NCBI RefSeq assembly: GCF_001653515.1
Contig: NZ_LYOY01000029.1
Coordinates: 124,001 to 188,000 of the forward strand
Reading direction: 5' to 3'
DNA from: Streptomyces sp. ERV7
Lineage (GTDB): Bacteria > Actinomycetota > Actinomycetes > Streptomycetales > Streptomycetaceae
DNA: 64,000 nucleotides
The position numbers and the translations under genes were made by a program. The notes under the pieces were generated by a model. That model worked only from the letters and a program-made list of their open reading frames with translations. It was not told the DNA's origin and searched no databases. Shown piece by piece: positions 1 to 7,937 of this stretch (its first letter is position 1; each line of letters starts with the position of its first letter).

Positions 1-815
1 TTGATGTGCACTCCGCCGTTGTCCCCTCTCTCGGAGTCGGGGAGGTGGACGAACTTGCTCATGTGGTCGGGCTGGGGGTCCCTGCCGAACAGGGCGTTGT
101 CGTACGCATGCCCGGGCGCCTTCAGCGACCGCAGGGCGTCGGCCTCGATCTTCGGGGTGAAGACCTCAGGTCCGATCAGCCAGTCCGCCTCCTCGACCGT
201 CTGCTTCAGCGACCACTGCTTGACCAGCGAGCCGAAGACGTCCGAGATGGACTCGTTGAGGGCCCCGGACTGCGTGTGATAGGCGAGGCCCGCCGTGTTC
301 TCGGTGACTCCGTGCGTCAACTCGTGGGCGATGACGTCGAGGGAGCCGGTGAAGTCGGTGAAGATCTCTCCGTCTCCGTCGCCGAAGACCATCTGCTGGC
401 CGTCCCAGAACGCGTTGTTGTACTTCGCGCTGAAGTGGACGTACCCGTCCAGACGCATCCCCCGGTCGTCGATCGAATTGCGACCGAACACGTCGTGGTA
501 GAAGTCGCGCGTCGTGCCCAGGCCGACGAACGCCCGGTTGACGGAGTCCTCTGCGGGTTCCGGTCCGTCCTCCGACCGGGCCAGCACAGCCGAGGGAAGC
601 GCCCTGCCGTGCTGGCAGTCGAAGACGGTCCGTCGGCCGTTGCCGGGGGTGGCGGTGCCGGCGAAGGACGCCCGTACGGCTCGCTCACCGCGCAACCCCG
701 CGGTGGTCAGCAGGGTGTCCAACGCTGCTTGGTGCACCTCGCTCTTCTCGCTTCTGAGGAGCTTTTCGAGAAGGAGCGGGGGGATGATGCAACTGAGGCG
801 GCAGGTCCTGGTCAT
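1..815 (-). CDS. M4-family (protealysin-like) zinc metallopeptidase, partial at window edge
   Basis: These are the first 271 codons of a thermolysin-type zinc endopeptidase whose 3' end lies outside the window. From the ATG at 815 the N-terminus carries CIIPPLLL (residues 9-16), the short propeptide motif of protealysin-like M4 enzymes rather than the long thermolysin propeptide. The zinc ligands are HELTH at 164-168 and Glu188 in NESISD, with the same 24-residue spacing as His142 to Glu166 of thermolysin. The last visible residues, DNGGVHIN, include the Asp and His that stabilise the transition state. No Sec signal peptide is evident at this start. The catalytic core is intact as far as it can be seen; only the C-terminal lobe is missing. 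Confidence 0.9.
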   Translation of the reverse strand, partial: MTRTCRLSCIIPPLLLEKLLRSEKSEVHQAALDTLLTTAGLRGERAVRASFAGTATPGNGRRTVFDCQHGRALPSAVLARSEDGPEPAEDSVNRAFVGLGTTRDFYHDVFGRNSIDDRGMRLDGYVHFSAKYNNAFWDGQQMVFGDGDGEIFTDFTGSLDVIAHELTHGVTENTAGLAYHTQSGALNESISDVFGSLVKQWSLKQTVEEADWLIGPEVFTPKIEADALRSLKAPGHAYDNALFGRDPQPDHMSKFVHLPDSERGDNGGVHI

Positions 816-1227
816 CGGATACCTCGCGTAGAAGAGGGGCGGCGGTAAGGCCTCGCTCATCCGGTGTCTCGTGTGGGTTGTTCTTCGTGCTCCAGAACAA
901 CCACGCCCGCCTCGACTGGCTTGGCCACCGCGGCGTCGAACAAGTTGCCCAGGTCGCCCTCGTGGATCGTGGATCGTGGGCGCCGGAGGCGCCGCGTCAA
1001 GGGCGCTGATCGTCGGACTGACGGTGTTGCTGTGACTGAACGACCGCGTCTCATGCGCGGGACGACACCTGCGTGAAGGGCAAGATACCTCCCTGCATGC
1101 CTGCTCAGCCGTATGGCGAGCCTTTCCGCCGAGTGCGCCGTGCGCATGACCGCGGAGGTGCAAACCGTGTCCACTACGAGTATCTATTCGATGCCGCCGG
1201 TGTGCACCCCGAGTGGGGCTCCGCTCC
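816..1227. other. Intergenic stretch, no convincing gene
   Basis: About 410 bases between the metallopeptidase start and the NIPSNAP gene. Short open frames exist on both strands but none has a ribosome-binding site plus recognisable protein. A minus-strand frame near 860-970 has a protein-like tail, but its N-terminal part is arginine-rich shadow composition. The duplicated heptamer GTGGATC near 960-975 is the only small repeat seen. Confidence 0.5.
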
Positions 1228-1257
1228 TCACTGACAGTAGGTTCACTGACAGTAGGT
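1228..1257. repeat. Perfect 15-bp tandem duplication upstream of the NIPSNAP gene
   Basis: The unit TCACTGACAGTAGGT occurs twice without interruption (1228-1242 and 1243-1257), ending 29 bases before the ATG at 1287. Each unit contains CTGACA, which resembles a -35 element, and TAGCAT at 1274-1279 could be a -10. The second CTGACA is 21 bases from it, longer than usual. It may be a duplicated operator or a recent slippage duplication. Confidence 0.6.
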
Positions 1258-1286
1258 GTCAGGAGAGTGTTCCTAGCATACGGCGC

Positions 1287-1865
1287 ATGGACGACTTCAA
1301 CTTCGCGAGCATACGTATCGGCATCGTCGAACTCCGGCAGTACAGCCTGCGCCCCCACACCCGGGAGACGCTGATCGAGCTCTTCGAGCGCGAGTTCGTG
1401 ACCGGCCAGCAAGCGGTCGGCATCACTGTCGGCGGCCGGTTCCGCGACCTTGACGACCCGGACCGTTTCGTCTGGCTGCGCTCGTTCCCCGACATGACGC
1501 ACCGTCGGCGCTCGCTGGAGGCGTTCTACACCGGCCCGGTCTGGCGGGAGCACCGCGAGGCGGCCAACGCCACCATGGTCGACAGCGACGACGTCCTGCT
1601 GCTGCGCGGCCCGGGTTTCGCCACCGAGCCGGGCACCCGCGAGGTGGTCGCGACCATCTGCCACTCGTCCGACGCGGCTGCCTTCGACGCGTACGCCACC
1701 CGACATCTGGGCCCGGGCCACGCGCTGCACCGCACCGAGCACGCCGAGAACGACTACCCCCTCCTGCCCGTCCGTACCGGTGAGGACGTCCGCGTCTGGT
1801 TCGGCCCGGCCGAACCACCACCCTGGCCGATCCGGCGGCTGCGGCTGGAACCCGTGACGACATAG
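1287..1865 (+). CDS. NIPSNAP family protein
   Basis: A 192-residue cytoplasmic protein made of two alpha/beta (ferredoxin-like) halves. The first half holds the NIPSNAP signature: VELRQYSLRP near residue 13, then the GGRFRDLDDPDRFVWLRSF segment and a conserved EAFYTGPVW. NIPSNAP proteins are small dimeric-barrel proteins with no agreed enzymatic role. The open frame continues upstream to 1113, but the ATG at 1287 is preferred because the preceding translation is not protein-like and contains the tandem repeat. It stands alone on the plus strand. The family call is firm and the function is unknown. Confidence 0.8.
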   Translation: MDDFNFASIRIGIVELRQYSLRPHTRETLIELFEREFVTGQQAVGITVGGRFRDLDDPDRFVWLRSFPDMTHRRRSLEAFYTGPVWREHREAANATMVDSDDVLLLRGPGFATEPGTREVVATICHSSDAAAFDAYATRHLGPGHALHRTEHAENDYPLLPVRTGEDVRVWFGPAEPPPWPIRRLRLEPVTT

Positions 1866-1932
1866 CCTCGCGCTGGTTTCCGGGCGCGGGAGCTGCTTCG
1901 GTTGGACAACGGCTCCCGCCCGTGTCGACGAT

Positions 1933-2607
1933 GTGCCAATGATCAACGGAACCGGCTCTCCTTGGGAGCGCCTCGACCGGCTGCGGCGCGAGCGCGGACT
2001 GCTCACGCCCACCGAGCTGCTGGACCTCGCCGACGAGGGCACGGCCGTGCTCGACCCGTTCTCGGTGCTCGTCTCCCGGCGGGTCGAGCTGCACCCGGGC
2101 GTCACGCTCTACCCCGGCGCGGTCGTCGAGTGCGACGGCGACAGCCGGTGCGGCATCGGCGCGGGCACGACGCTGTACGGCGGCGCCCGGATCCGCGCCA
2201 CCGGCGGCGCGCTCGTGACCATCGGAAGGGACACCGAGATCGGCGACGGCGGAGCGCGGATCACGGCGGCGGGCGACGGCGGGATCCGGATCGGCGACGG
2301 GGTGCGGATCTCAGGCGGCGCCGAGGTGATCGGCCCCGGCCTGCTCGGCGCCGGCAGCCAGGTCCTCGGCCCGGTCTCCGCCCGCTCGGCCGACCTGGCC
2401 GCGGGCCGCCCGTACACCCACCCCGACCCGGACCACCGGGGCGCCGTCCTCAAGGGCTTCGGCCGCGCCCACGGCATCCGCCTCGGCCCCGGCGAAGTCC
2501 TCAACGGCACCGGCGACTTCGCCACCGCCCCGGTCCAACGTCAGCGCCACTACCATCCCGACGCCCCGCACCTGCCTGAGCCTCAAGCCCCGGCCGACAG
2601 GCTCTAA
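1933..2607 (+). CDS. Left-handed beta-helix (hexapeptide-repeat) protein, possible sugar-nucleotide acyltransferase
   Basis: A 224-residue protein whose central part (about 45-150) shows hexapeptide-repeat periodicity, with many I/V/L-G-x-G steps such as CGIGAGTTLYGGARI and VRISGGAEVIGPGLL. This predicts a left-handed beta-helix like the C-terminal half of GlmU. The start is GTG at 1933 or ATG at 1939; neither has a clear ribosome-binding site. There is no nucleotidyltransferase domain and I cannot point to a catalytic His, so an acyltransferase role is only inferred. The stop overlaps the convergent ABM gene by four bases. Confidence 0.7.
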   Translation: MPMINGTGSPWERLDRLRRERGLLTPTELLDLADEGTAVLDPFSVLVSRRVELHPGVTLYPGAVVECDGDSRCGIGAGTTLYGGARIRATGGALVTIGRDTEIGDGGARITAAGDGGIRIGDGVRISGGAEVIGPGLLGAGSQVLGPVSARSADLAAGRPYTHPDPDHRGAVLKGFGRAHGIRLGPGEVLNGTGDFATAPVQRQRHYHPDAPHLPEPQAPADRL

Positions 2608-3176
2608 GGGGTGAGCCAGCCGCGCAGGAGTCTGCTGACGGCGGGCATCGCCACGTACGTCATGAGGACGTTGAAGACGCAGGCCACGATCGCACTGGCG
2701 AGCAGGAGGGGGAGCGCGGTCAGGCGTGGCATGAGAAAGAGGCTGCCGAGTACGGAGATCGGGTAGATCGCCAGGGTCGCGCTGATCGCCATCTTCCACC
2801 TCGGTGGCGCAGGCCGTGTCGATCCCGGCTTGGCGAACCAGGTCTCCATGCCGGTCAGTTGGCGCCGGGCGATCTCGGTGTGGTGGTGTCCCTCGCAGTC
2901 GGCGAACCAGGCCGCCCGCTCCGGCGACTCCTGCCAGGCCCGGCATGCCGCCGCGTCCCGGAAACGGTGGACGAGGAACCAGGGGGCGTCGCCGCCGGCG
3001 GAGCGGAAGAGTCCGTATCCGAGGTGGCCGGGGAAGGCGGCCGCGCTTTCGAGGATGCCCCTCGCCCACAGTTCGAAGGCGGCTTCGTAGCCGGGTTCCA
3101 CCCGGCGGGCTATCAGCAGGGTCACCTCTCCCGCGTCGACGGGAACAGTGGCGTGCTCAAGACTGACCGCGGTCAC
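2604..3176 (-). CDS. Antibiotic biosynthesis monooxygenase (ABM) domain membrane protein
   Basis: 190 residues. Residues 15-110 form an ABM dimeric-barrel domain (TLLIARRVEPGYEAAFELWA, then GYGLFRSAGG and FLVHRFRD). A basic linker leads to two C-terminal membrane helices (about 128-150 and 155-178). ABM domains bind or oxidise small substrates or quinones; this membrane-anchored form is common in actinobacteria and has no assigned substrate. The ATG at 3176 follows the AGGAGTTC region on the minus strand. It is the first of two minus-strand genes with no tight coupling to the next. Confidence 0.8.
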   Translation of the reverse strand: MTAVSLEHATVPVDAGEVTLLIARRVEPGYEAAFELWARGILESAAAFPGHLGYGLFRSAGGDAPWFLVHRFRDAAACRAWQESPERAAWFADCEGHHHTEIARRQLTGMETWFAKPGSTRPAPPRWKMAISATLAIYPISVLGSLFLMPRLTALPLLLASAIVACVFNVLMTYVAMPAVSRLLRGWLTP

Positions 3177-3294
3177 ACGAACTCCTCATGATCTCACCGC
3201 GCCCGTCCCTACCTTACGGGTTGGATGCCTCGGCGGGGCCTGTCCTGAGGCGTGGTGGCGATAGCGCCCCAGCTGGGCGACGAGCCACGGACGC

Positions 3295-4449
3295 TCAGCC
3301 GGCGGCGGCAGCGGACTCGATCACGGTGGCGATGAGGTCCCGGTTCTCGGGGGCGCCGCCTCCGCCGCCGAAGGAGAAGCGGCGGCGGGCGTAGCTGTAG
3401 GCGATGCCGCTGAGGGGGTCGGCGAACGACTGGGCGCCGACCGCGCCGCTGTGCCCGAAGGCGTCGGCGCCCAGGCTGGGGTAGCGGACCGCCTGGGCCT
3501 CGAACCCGAGGAGGAAGTGGTCGCGCTCACCGGTCACCACGTCGGTGCCGGAGGTGTGCGGCGTGGTGAACTCGGTGAGCACGTCCGGCTTCAGCAGCGG
3601 TGCATGGCCGTCGAGTTCGCCGATCGCGGCGGCGTACATCCGTGCCAGACCGCGGGCGGTGCCGACACTTCCGGCCGAGGCGGGGCCGAGCGCACGCACG
3701 GTGCGGGTGTTGGCGAACTCGACGAGATCGGTCGGCGCGGTGGCGTTGAAGTTGAAGGCGATACCGGTGAGGGAGTCCGGGGTGGGCAGGTTCGCCTGGG
3801 CGATCTCCTGCTGGTGCGGCGGCAACGGCTGGACCGGCAGGTAGCGGTGCTCCTGGTCGGCGGGCAGGCCGAGGTGGAAGTCGAGGTGGTGGGGCGCGCG
3901 GATCCGTTGCTCGAAGACGTCCTGCAGCGAGGTCCCGGTGACACGGCGCACCACCTCGCCGGTCAGGGCGCCGATGACGAAGGCGTGATAGCCGTAGGCG
4001 GTGCCCGGGGCCCAATAGGGCTTCTGGGCTGCCAGCCGGGCAGCGAGCAGCCGGTCGTCGGCGAGTTCGGCGGGCGTGAAGCCGCCGTCGACACCGATCA
4101 GTCCGGCCTTGTGGGCCAGCAGATCCCGCACGCTGATCCCGGCCTTGCCCTCGGCGGCGAACTCGGGCCAGTACGCGGCGACCGGGGCGTCGAGATCGAT
4201 CACGCCGTCCTGGACCAGCAGCGCCAGGACCAGGTGTGCGGCACCCTTGCCGGACGAGAACAGTGCGAGGAGCGAGTCCCCGGTCAGGCCGGGGCCGGTC
4301 CACAGATCCACCACCTGTCGGCCTCGGTGGTAGACGGCGAGCTGCGCCGAGAGGCCGGGCTCCGTTTCGGCGGCCGAGGTGAGGCGTTCACGTACGTCCT
4401 CGAAGCCTCCGGCGACAGTGCCGTGCACAACGGTGCTGGTGGTGGACAT
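3295..4449 (-). CDS. Serine hydrolase of the beta-lactamase/EstB family
   Basis: A 384-residue penicillin-recognising serine hydrolase, most likely an esterase. The nucleophile motif SxxK is Ser65-Ser66-Gly67-Lys68 (FSSGKG). The second motif is carried by PGTAYGYHAF, where the family has a catalytic Tyr. HSGAVG near the C-terminus is the third, KTG-like element. No signal peptide is seen, so the enzyme is probably cytoplasmic. The frame stays open upstream to 4581, but the ATG at 4449 is preferred because homology begins just after it. It is divergent from the MarR regulator at 4611, which probably controls it. Confidence 0.85.
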   Translation of the reverse strand: MSTTSTVVHGTVAGGFEDVRERLTSAAETEPGLSAQLAVYHRGRQVVDLWTGPGLTGDSLLALFSSGKGAAHLVLALLVQDGVIDLDAPVAAYWPEFAAEGKAGISVRDLLAHKAGLIGVDGGFTPAELADDRLLAARLAAQKPYWAPGTAYGYHAFVIGALTGEVVRRVTGTSLQDVFEQRIRAPHHLDFHLGLPADQEHRYLPVQPLPPHQQEIAQANLPTPDSLTGIAFNFNATAPTDLVEFANTRTVRALGPASAGSVGTARGLARMYAAAIGELDGHAPLLKPDVLTEFTTPHTSGTDVVTGERDHFLLGFEAQAVRYPSLGADAFGHSGAVGAQSFADPLSGIAYSYARRRFSFGGGGGAPENRDLIATVIESAAAAG

Positions 4450-4553
4450 CTCACGTGCCTTCTTTCTGGTCTCAAGAACGCAACAGGCGGTATGAAGCAG
4501 CCCTGTGACTGCGTCCTCACGGCCGGGCCGGTCGTGATCAACAACGGCTACGG

Positions 4554-4599
4554 TATAGTCACTGATAATTACCGTCAACATTGGTGACTAAGTTGAGGA
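4554..4599. promoter_or_regulatory. Divergent control region with inverted repeat and ribosome-binding site
   Basis: Between the hydrolase and the MarR gene lies an inverted repeat TAGTCAC (4556-4562) / GTGACTA (4584-4590) with a 21-base, unusually AT-rich spacer. On the minus strand TTGACG (about 4579-4574) is followed by TATACC with a 15-base spacer, a plausible promoter for the hydrolase. GAGGAG at 4595-4600 is the likely ribosome-binding site for the marR start at 4611. A MarR dimer could occupy the repeat and shut off both directions. Confidence 0.45.
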
Positions 4600-4610
4600 G
4601 TGGTCGACCG

Positions 4611-5078
4611 ATGCGTCGCAGTGAGACGAAACGCGACAACCCCGACCTGGGGATCCTGGCCGCCGGCCTGCTGTTCGGCATCCAGCGTGAACTGTTCGCG
4701 CGGCTGGCCGGGGACGGCTTCGGTGACCTGCGCCCGCAACACGGCGCGATCCTGGCGTTCCTCGACGCCGAGGGCAGTCGCGCCACCGACCTGGCGCGCC
4801 GCTCCGGCCAGCACAAACAGGTCGTCGGCAAGCTCGTCGACGAGCTCGAAGTCCTCGGCTACCTACGCCGGGAGCCGGATCCCGCGGACCGCCGTGCCAA
4901 GCTCGTGCTGCCCACCGAGCGGGGCCTGGCGCAGATGGAGCACTCCGACGCCATCCTCGCCGACATCGAGCGCCGCCACGCCCACGAACTCGGCGCGGAC
5001 GGCTACGCCGCGTTCAAGGACGCGTTCACGAAGGTTGTCGACGACCAGCGCCACCAGTCGAGCGAGGGCAGCTCCTGA
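4611..5078 (+). CDS. MarR-family transcriptional regulator
   Basis: 155 residues with the winged-helix arrangement of MarR repressors: a dimerisation helix at the start, a recognition helix around LARRSGQHKQVVGKLVDELE, and a basic wing DPADRRAKLVLPTERG. The frame opens at a TTG (4581) and GTG (4584), but the ATG at 4611 sits 11 bases after GAGGAG and is chosen. It is divergently transcribed from the serine hydrolase, the usual layout for a local repressor that responds to a small aromatic or lipophilic compound. The ligand cannot be read from the sequence. Confidence 0.88.
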   Translation: MRRSETKRDNPDLGILAAGLLFGIQRELFARLAGDGFGDLRPQHGAILAFLDAEGSRATDLARRSGQHKQVVGKLVDELEVLGYLRREPDPADRRAKLVLPTERGLAQMEHSDAILADIERRHAHELGADGYAAFKDAFTKVVDDQRHQSSEGSS

Positions 5079-5238
5079 TGATGTCGGTCGTCGACGCGAA
5101 GGGCTGAACCGTCACAACGCCGTGGGTGCGGAGCGGTTCCTGGGTATGGGCGGGCCGCGTCCCTATGACGAGGCTCTCGCCCCTGCCTGTTGGGAAACCC
5201 GGGTGCACGGTCTGATCAGCTCGGGGGACACTACGCGC

Positions 5239-6141
5239 ATGATTTCCGACGCCATCCAGACACCGCAGGAACGGGCCCTCGGGCATGTCGCCGGGCTGTC
5301 GTCCGGTCCTCCTGTGGACCCGACGCTGCGGGTCACTCTCAACTTCCACCCGGACCGGCTGGTTGACGGCAAGCCGATCCTGGAGGCCCTGGGTCAGGCG
5401 GGCGTCTACCTCTCGCAGTTCGTCACCGGCACGAGCAACGGAGGCCTGACCGCCCACCCGGGTGGTGACCGGTGGCGGTGGGAGAGCCGGATCTTCGGCG
5501 GAGCCTATGACGACGCGTCACCCCACGACCGGCCCGTCTACGGAGCACTGAACTTCCGCCGCAAGCCGGTCGGTGCGGCGCCCCGCTTCGGTTCGGCCTG
5601 CTTCCAGCTCAATGCCCAGGCGCTGGCGCGGACCACGTTCTGCTACCCGGACAGCTACCTGGAACCCGCCGACTTCGCTACCGCGGAGCGCATGGGTCTG
5701 ATCGAACTCGCTCTGGCTGATGCGCAGGACGCCCTCGACGACTACATCGAGGCGCAGGTGCACGGCGCGGTCCGACTGGACCGCGATGTGGAAGCGCTGG
5801 TCCTGGACCCCTGCTACCAGGGCACGCCCCTTGAGGAGGCGGCCCGTCGTCTTCCGTGCCCGGTGCGATGGCACCCCGGATTCCAGCTCACGGTCGAGGA
5901 ACTCCACCTGCGCCCCGCTTACCGGGGCCAGGAGTATGTCGACCTGGGCGCCCAGATCGCCGTGGGTGGCAGGCTCGACCCGCGCATCGTCGCAGATGCC
6001 GCCCGTACGGGCCGCTATGACCCGCAGGCGGTCAAGAAGGTGTGGCACTACCTCGCACGTTTCGGCGCGCCCGTGCGGCTCTTCGATGGGGAAGCGAACA
6101 ATGGGCGAGAAGACGTGCCCGTGCTCGATGGCCTTCGCTGA
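5239..6141 (+). CDS. DUF3626 domain-containing protein
   Basis: About 300 residues matching DUF3626 as I remember the family: an N-terminal QERALGHVAGL segment, VTLNFHPDRLVDGKPIL near 40, an SGTSNGGL-like turn, YGALNFRRKPVGAAPRFGS around 105, and WHPGFQL near 215. The His/Asp/Arg-rich conserved positions suggest an enzyme, perhaps a hydrolase or ADP-ribosyl-type fold, but no function is established. The open frame extends to 4600 through shadow sequence of marR. ATG 5239 (MISDAIQ) is preferred, ATG 5146 is possible. It stands alone. Confidence 0.75.
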   Translation: MISDAIQTPQERALGHVAGLSSGPPVDPTLRVTLNFHPDRLVDGKPILEALGQAGVYLSQFVTGTSNGGLTAHPGGDRWRWESRIFGGAYDDASPHDRPVYGALNFRRKPVGAAPRFGSACFQLNAQALARTTFCYPDSYLEPADFATAERMGLIELALADAQDALDDYIEAQVHGAVRLDRDVEALVLDPCYQGTPLEEAARRLPCPVRWHPGFQLTVEELHLRPAYRGQEYVDLGAQIAVGGRLDPRIVADAARTGRYDPQAVKKVWHYLARFGAPVRLFDGEANNGREDVPVLDGLR

Positions 6142-6355
6142 CCACCAGACGGTCGCTGGGCCGGTCGCTGTGCGTGCTGGCCGGTCGGGGGTGGCGGGTT
6201 CGCGCTGTATACGCCCGGGGTGAGGAGTACCGGCACCACCTCGCCGTCGGTGGCTGAGGCCGCCTCGGCCACGTCGGTGCTCGTCCAGTGACCTACGAGG
6301 TCGCGCCGCAGCGGGATACGTGCTGTCCTGGAAGAAGCCGCAGGAGTACACGCCC

Positions 6356-7192
6356 ATGCGTCACCACCAGACTTCCGCCCCCGTATCCGCCCGGTCGGCC
6401 GCGCCGACCGGAGCGGGCGGGGGCCTGCTGCCGAAGCGGGATCTCGCCGCCGCCTGGTTCCTGGTCGTACTGATCGCGGTGCCCGCATGGGCGCTGACGA
6501 TCGGGCAGGCCCGGGACATGGGGGTCGAGCCGGGCACGATGGGGATGGCGCTGCCGCTGTTCCTGCTGCTGTGGGTGACGATGATGGCGGCCATGATGCT
6601 GCCGTCGATGGCGCCGGTGGCCATCACATGGGTGCGGGGGATCGGTCGGCAGTCCTCGGGCTGGGCACGGACCCTGCGCACCGTGGAGTTCGTGGGTGGG
6701 TATCTGCTGGTGTGGACCGCCTTCGGACTGCTCGCCTACGGAGCCCTGGCCCTCACCGGGGGCCTGGTGGACGACCATCCCACCGCCGGACGCTGGATCG
6801 GGGCGGTGTCCTTCCTGCTCGCGGGCCTGTATCAGCTCGGCCCCCTCAAGTACGTCTGTCTGCGGCACTGCCGCGACCCCATGAGCCACCTGGTGCGCTA
6901 CGCCGGGTTCCGGCGGCCGGCCCGCGACCTTCGGGTGGGTGTCCATCACGGCGCCTACTGTGTCGGCTGCTGTGCGGGACTGATGGTCGTCCTCGTTCCC
7001 CTCGGGGTGATGAACGTGGCGGCGATGGCCGGACTGGCCGTGGTGATCTTCGTGGAGAAGCTGTGGTCCCATGGCCCGCTGCTCGCCCGGGTCGTGGGCG
7101 TCGCGTTTCTCGTACTGGCCGTACTCGCCCCGTTCCAGGACTGGCTGCTGCCGGGGTTGCAGGGGTCGATGCCGTCGATGGGCGGTATGTGA
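6356..7192 (+). CDS. DUF2182 predicted metal-binding membrane protein
   Basis: 278 residues with six or seven membrane helices. Conserved elements are WVTMMAAMMLPSMAP (Met-rich helix, about 75-90), LGPLKYVCLRHCRDPMSHL (about 160-180) and HHGAYCVGCCAGLM (about 200-213). Clustered Met, His and Cys at membrane surfaces are why the family is described as metal-binding; no transport reaction is established. GGAG at 6343-6346 fixes the ATG at 6356. The gene converges, with one base between stops, on a DUF1326 gene, a family that often neighbours DUF2182. Inference: the two act together on a soft metal. Confidence 0.82.
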   Translation: MRHHQTSAPVSARSAAPTGAGGGLLPKRDLAAAWFLVVLIAVPAWALTIGQARDMGVEPGTMGMALPLFLLLWVTMMAAMMLPSMAPVAITWVRGIGRQSSGWARTLRTVEFVGGYLLVWTAFGLLAYGALALTGGLVDDHPTAGRWIGAVSFLLAGLYQLGPLKYVCLRHCRDPMSHLVRYAGFRRPARDLRVGVHHGAYCVGCCAGLMVVLVPLGVMNVAAMAGLAVVIFVEKLWSHGPLLARVVGVAFLVLAVLAPFQDWLLPGLQGSMPSMGGM

Positions 7193-7193
7193 C

Positions 7194-7808
7194 TCACCGG
7201 CCTGTCGCAACGGTCTCCGCGCTACTGAAGACGTAGCCGGCCGTCTCGCCGTACGACGCCTCGTAGCTCAGCCCGAAGGCATCGGACCGACCGGAGGTCC
7301 TGCCGACTTCGAATTCGGGCGCGAACCCGAACATGGCGTTCTTGATCTTTGTCGAGCTGCCGTCGGGCCCGGTGAGCGGCTCGTAGGAGAGTTCCGTCCG
7401 GCCCTCGACCGTAAGGCCGGGACTGTCCCCGCCCGTGAGGGCCACCCTCGCCCGCTCCATGCCCAGGTACTCGCCGTAGAACTGGGACAGCTGGCCGAAC
7501 GGTCCGCCTTCGCGGCCGGACAGGATGCGTTCCAGGCCCTCGGCCTGCTCGTCGCTGGCCGCGCTGTCCACGACGATCCCGACCTTCCAGTTGCCGGAGG
7601 TCAGATTGGAGGGGAAGTGGTTGTAGAACGCGAAGTCCACGTCGGACAGGTCCAGGTCGTCCAGGTTCCCGTCCGCCACATGGAACACGGCGGTGCCGAG
7701 GCACTCGGTCCCGCCCTTGGCGTCCCGTGGCTGGCCGTCGTACGGACAGCTGCACAACACCGCGCAAGAGCAACCGGCCACATACGTGCCGGAAATTGTC
7801 CACGACAT
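7194..7808 (-). CDS. DUF1326 protein with CxCxxxCxC motif (first copy)
   Basis: 204 residues, soluble. The N-terminus has GCSCAVLCSCPY, a CxCxxxCxC cluster at residues 13-21 that could bind a thiophilic metal such as copper. The rest is the beta-rich DUF1326 domain (WKVGIVVDSAASDEQAEGL, then a C-terminal FGLSYEASYGETAGY segment). The function of the family is unknown. It is convergent with the DUF2182 gene and divergent from the permease at 7938, with a 129-base shared control region. A second DUF1326 gene lies 1.3 kb away, so this locus carries two diverged copies. Confidence 0.8.
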   Translation of the reverse strand: MSWTISGTYVAGCSCAVLCSCPYDGQPRDAKGGTECLGTAVFHVADGNLDDLDLSDVDFAFYNHFPSNLTSGNWKVGIVVDSAASDEQAEGLERILSGREGGPFGQLSQFYGEYLGMERARVALTGGDSPGLTVEGRTELSYEPLTGPDGSSTKIKNAMFGFAPEFEVGRTSGRSDAFGLSYEASYGETAGYVFSSAETVATGR

Positions 7809-7845
7809 GACTGCTCCCCTCTTCCATGGTGATGGCGGCGAGCGT

Positions 7846-7886
7846 CGCCTGTACTTTTACGCTAGACCTGTCAAATTGGCCTGTAA
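7846..7886. promoter_or_regulatory. Shared upstream region of DUF1326 and permease genes with CCTGT boxes
   Basis: The divergent interval contains three direct copies of CCTGT (starting at 7848, 7867 and 7880), the last two extended to CCTGTCAA and CCTGTAAA. The local sequence is more AT-rich than its surroundings. A regulator binding direct repeats is possible; no consensus is recognised. Confidence 0.3.
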
Positions 7887-7937
7887 ACGGCGTTTCCTGG
7901 CAAACGCTGGAATCCTGCGCCGAAGGGCAGGCACACT

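Noticed and set aside
857-1174. Minus-strand frame with a protein-like C-terminal tail
   Set aside because: No ribosome-binding site, Arg-rich first half and no recognisable domain; the tail may be a decayed fragment but cannot be supported.
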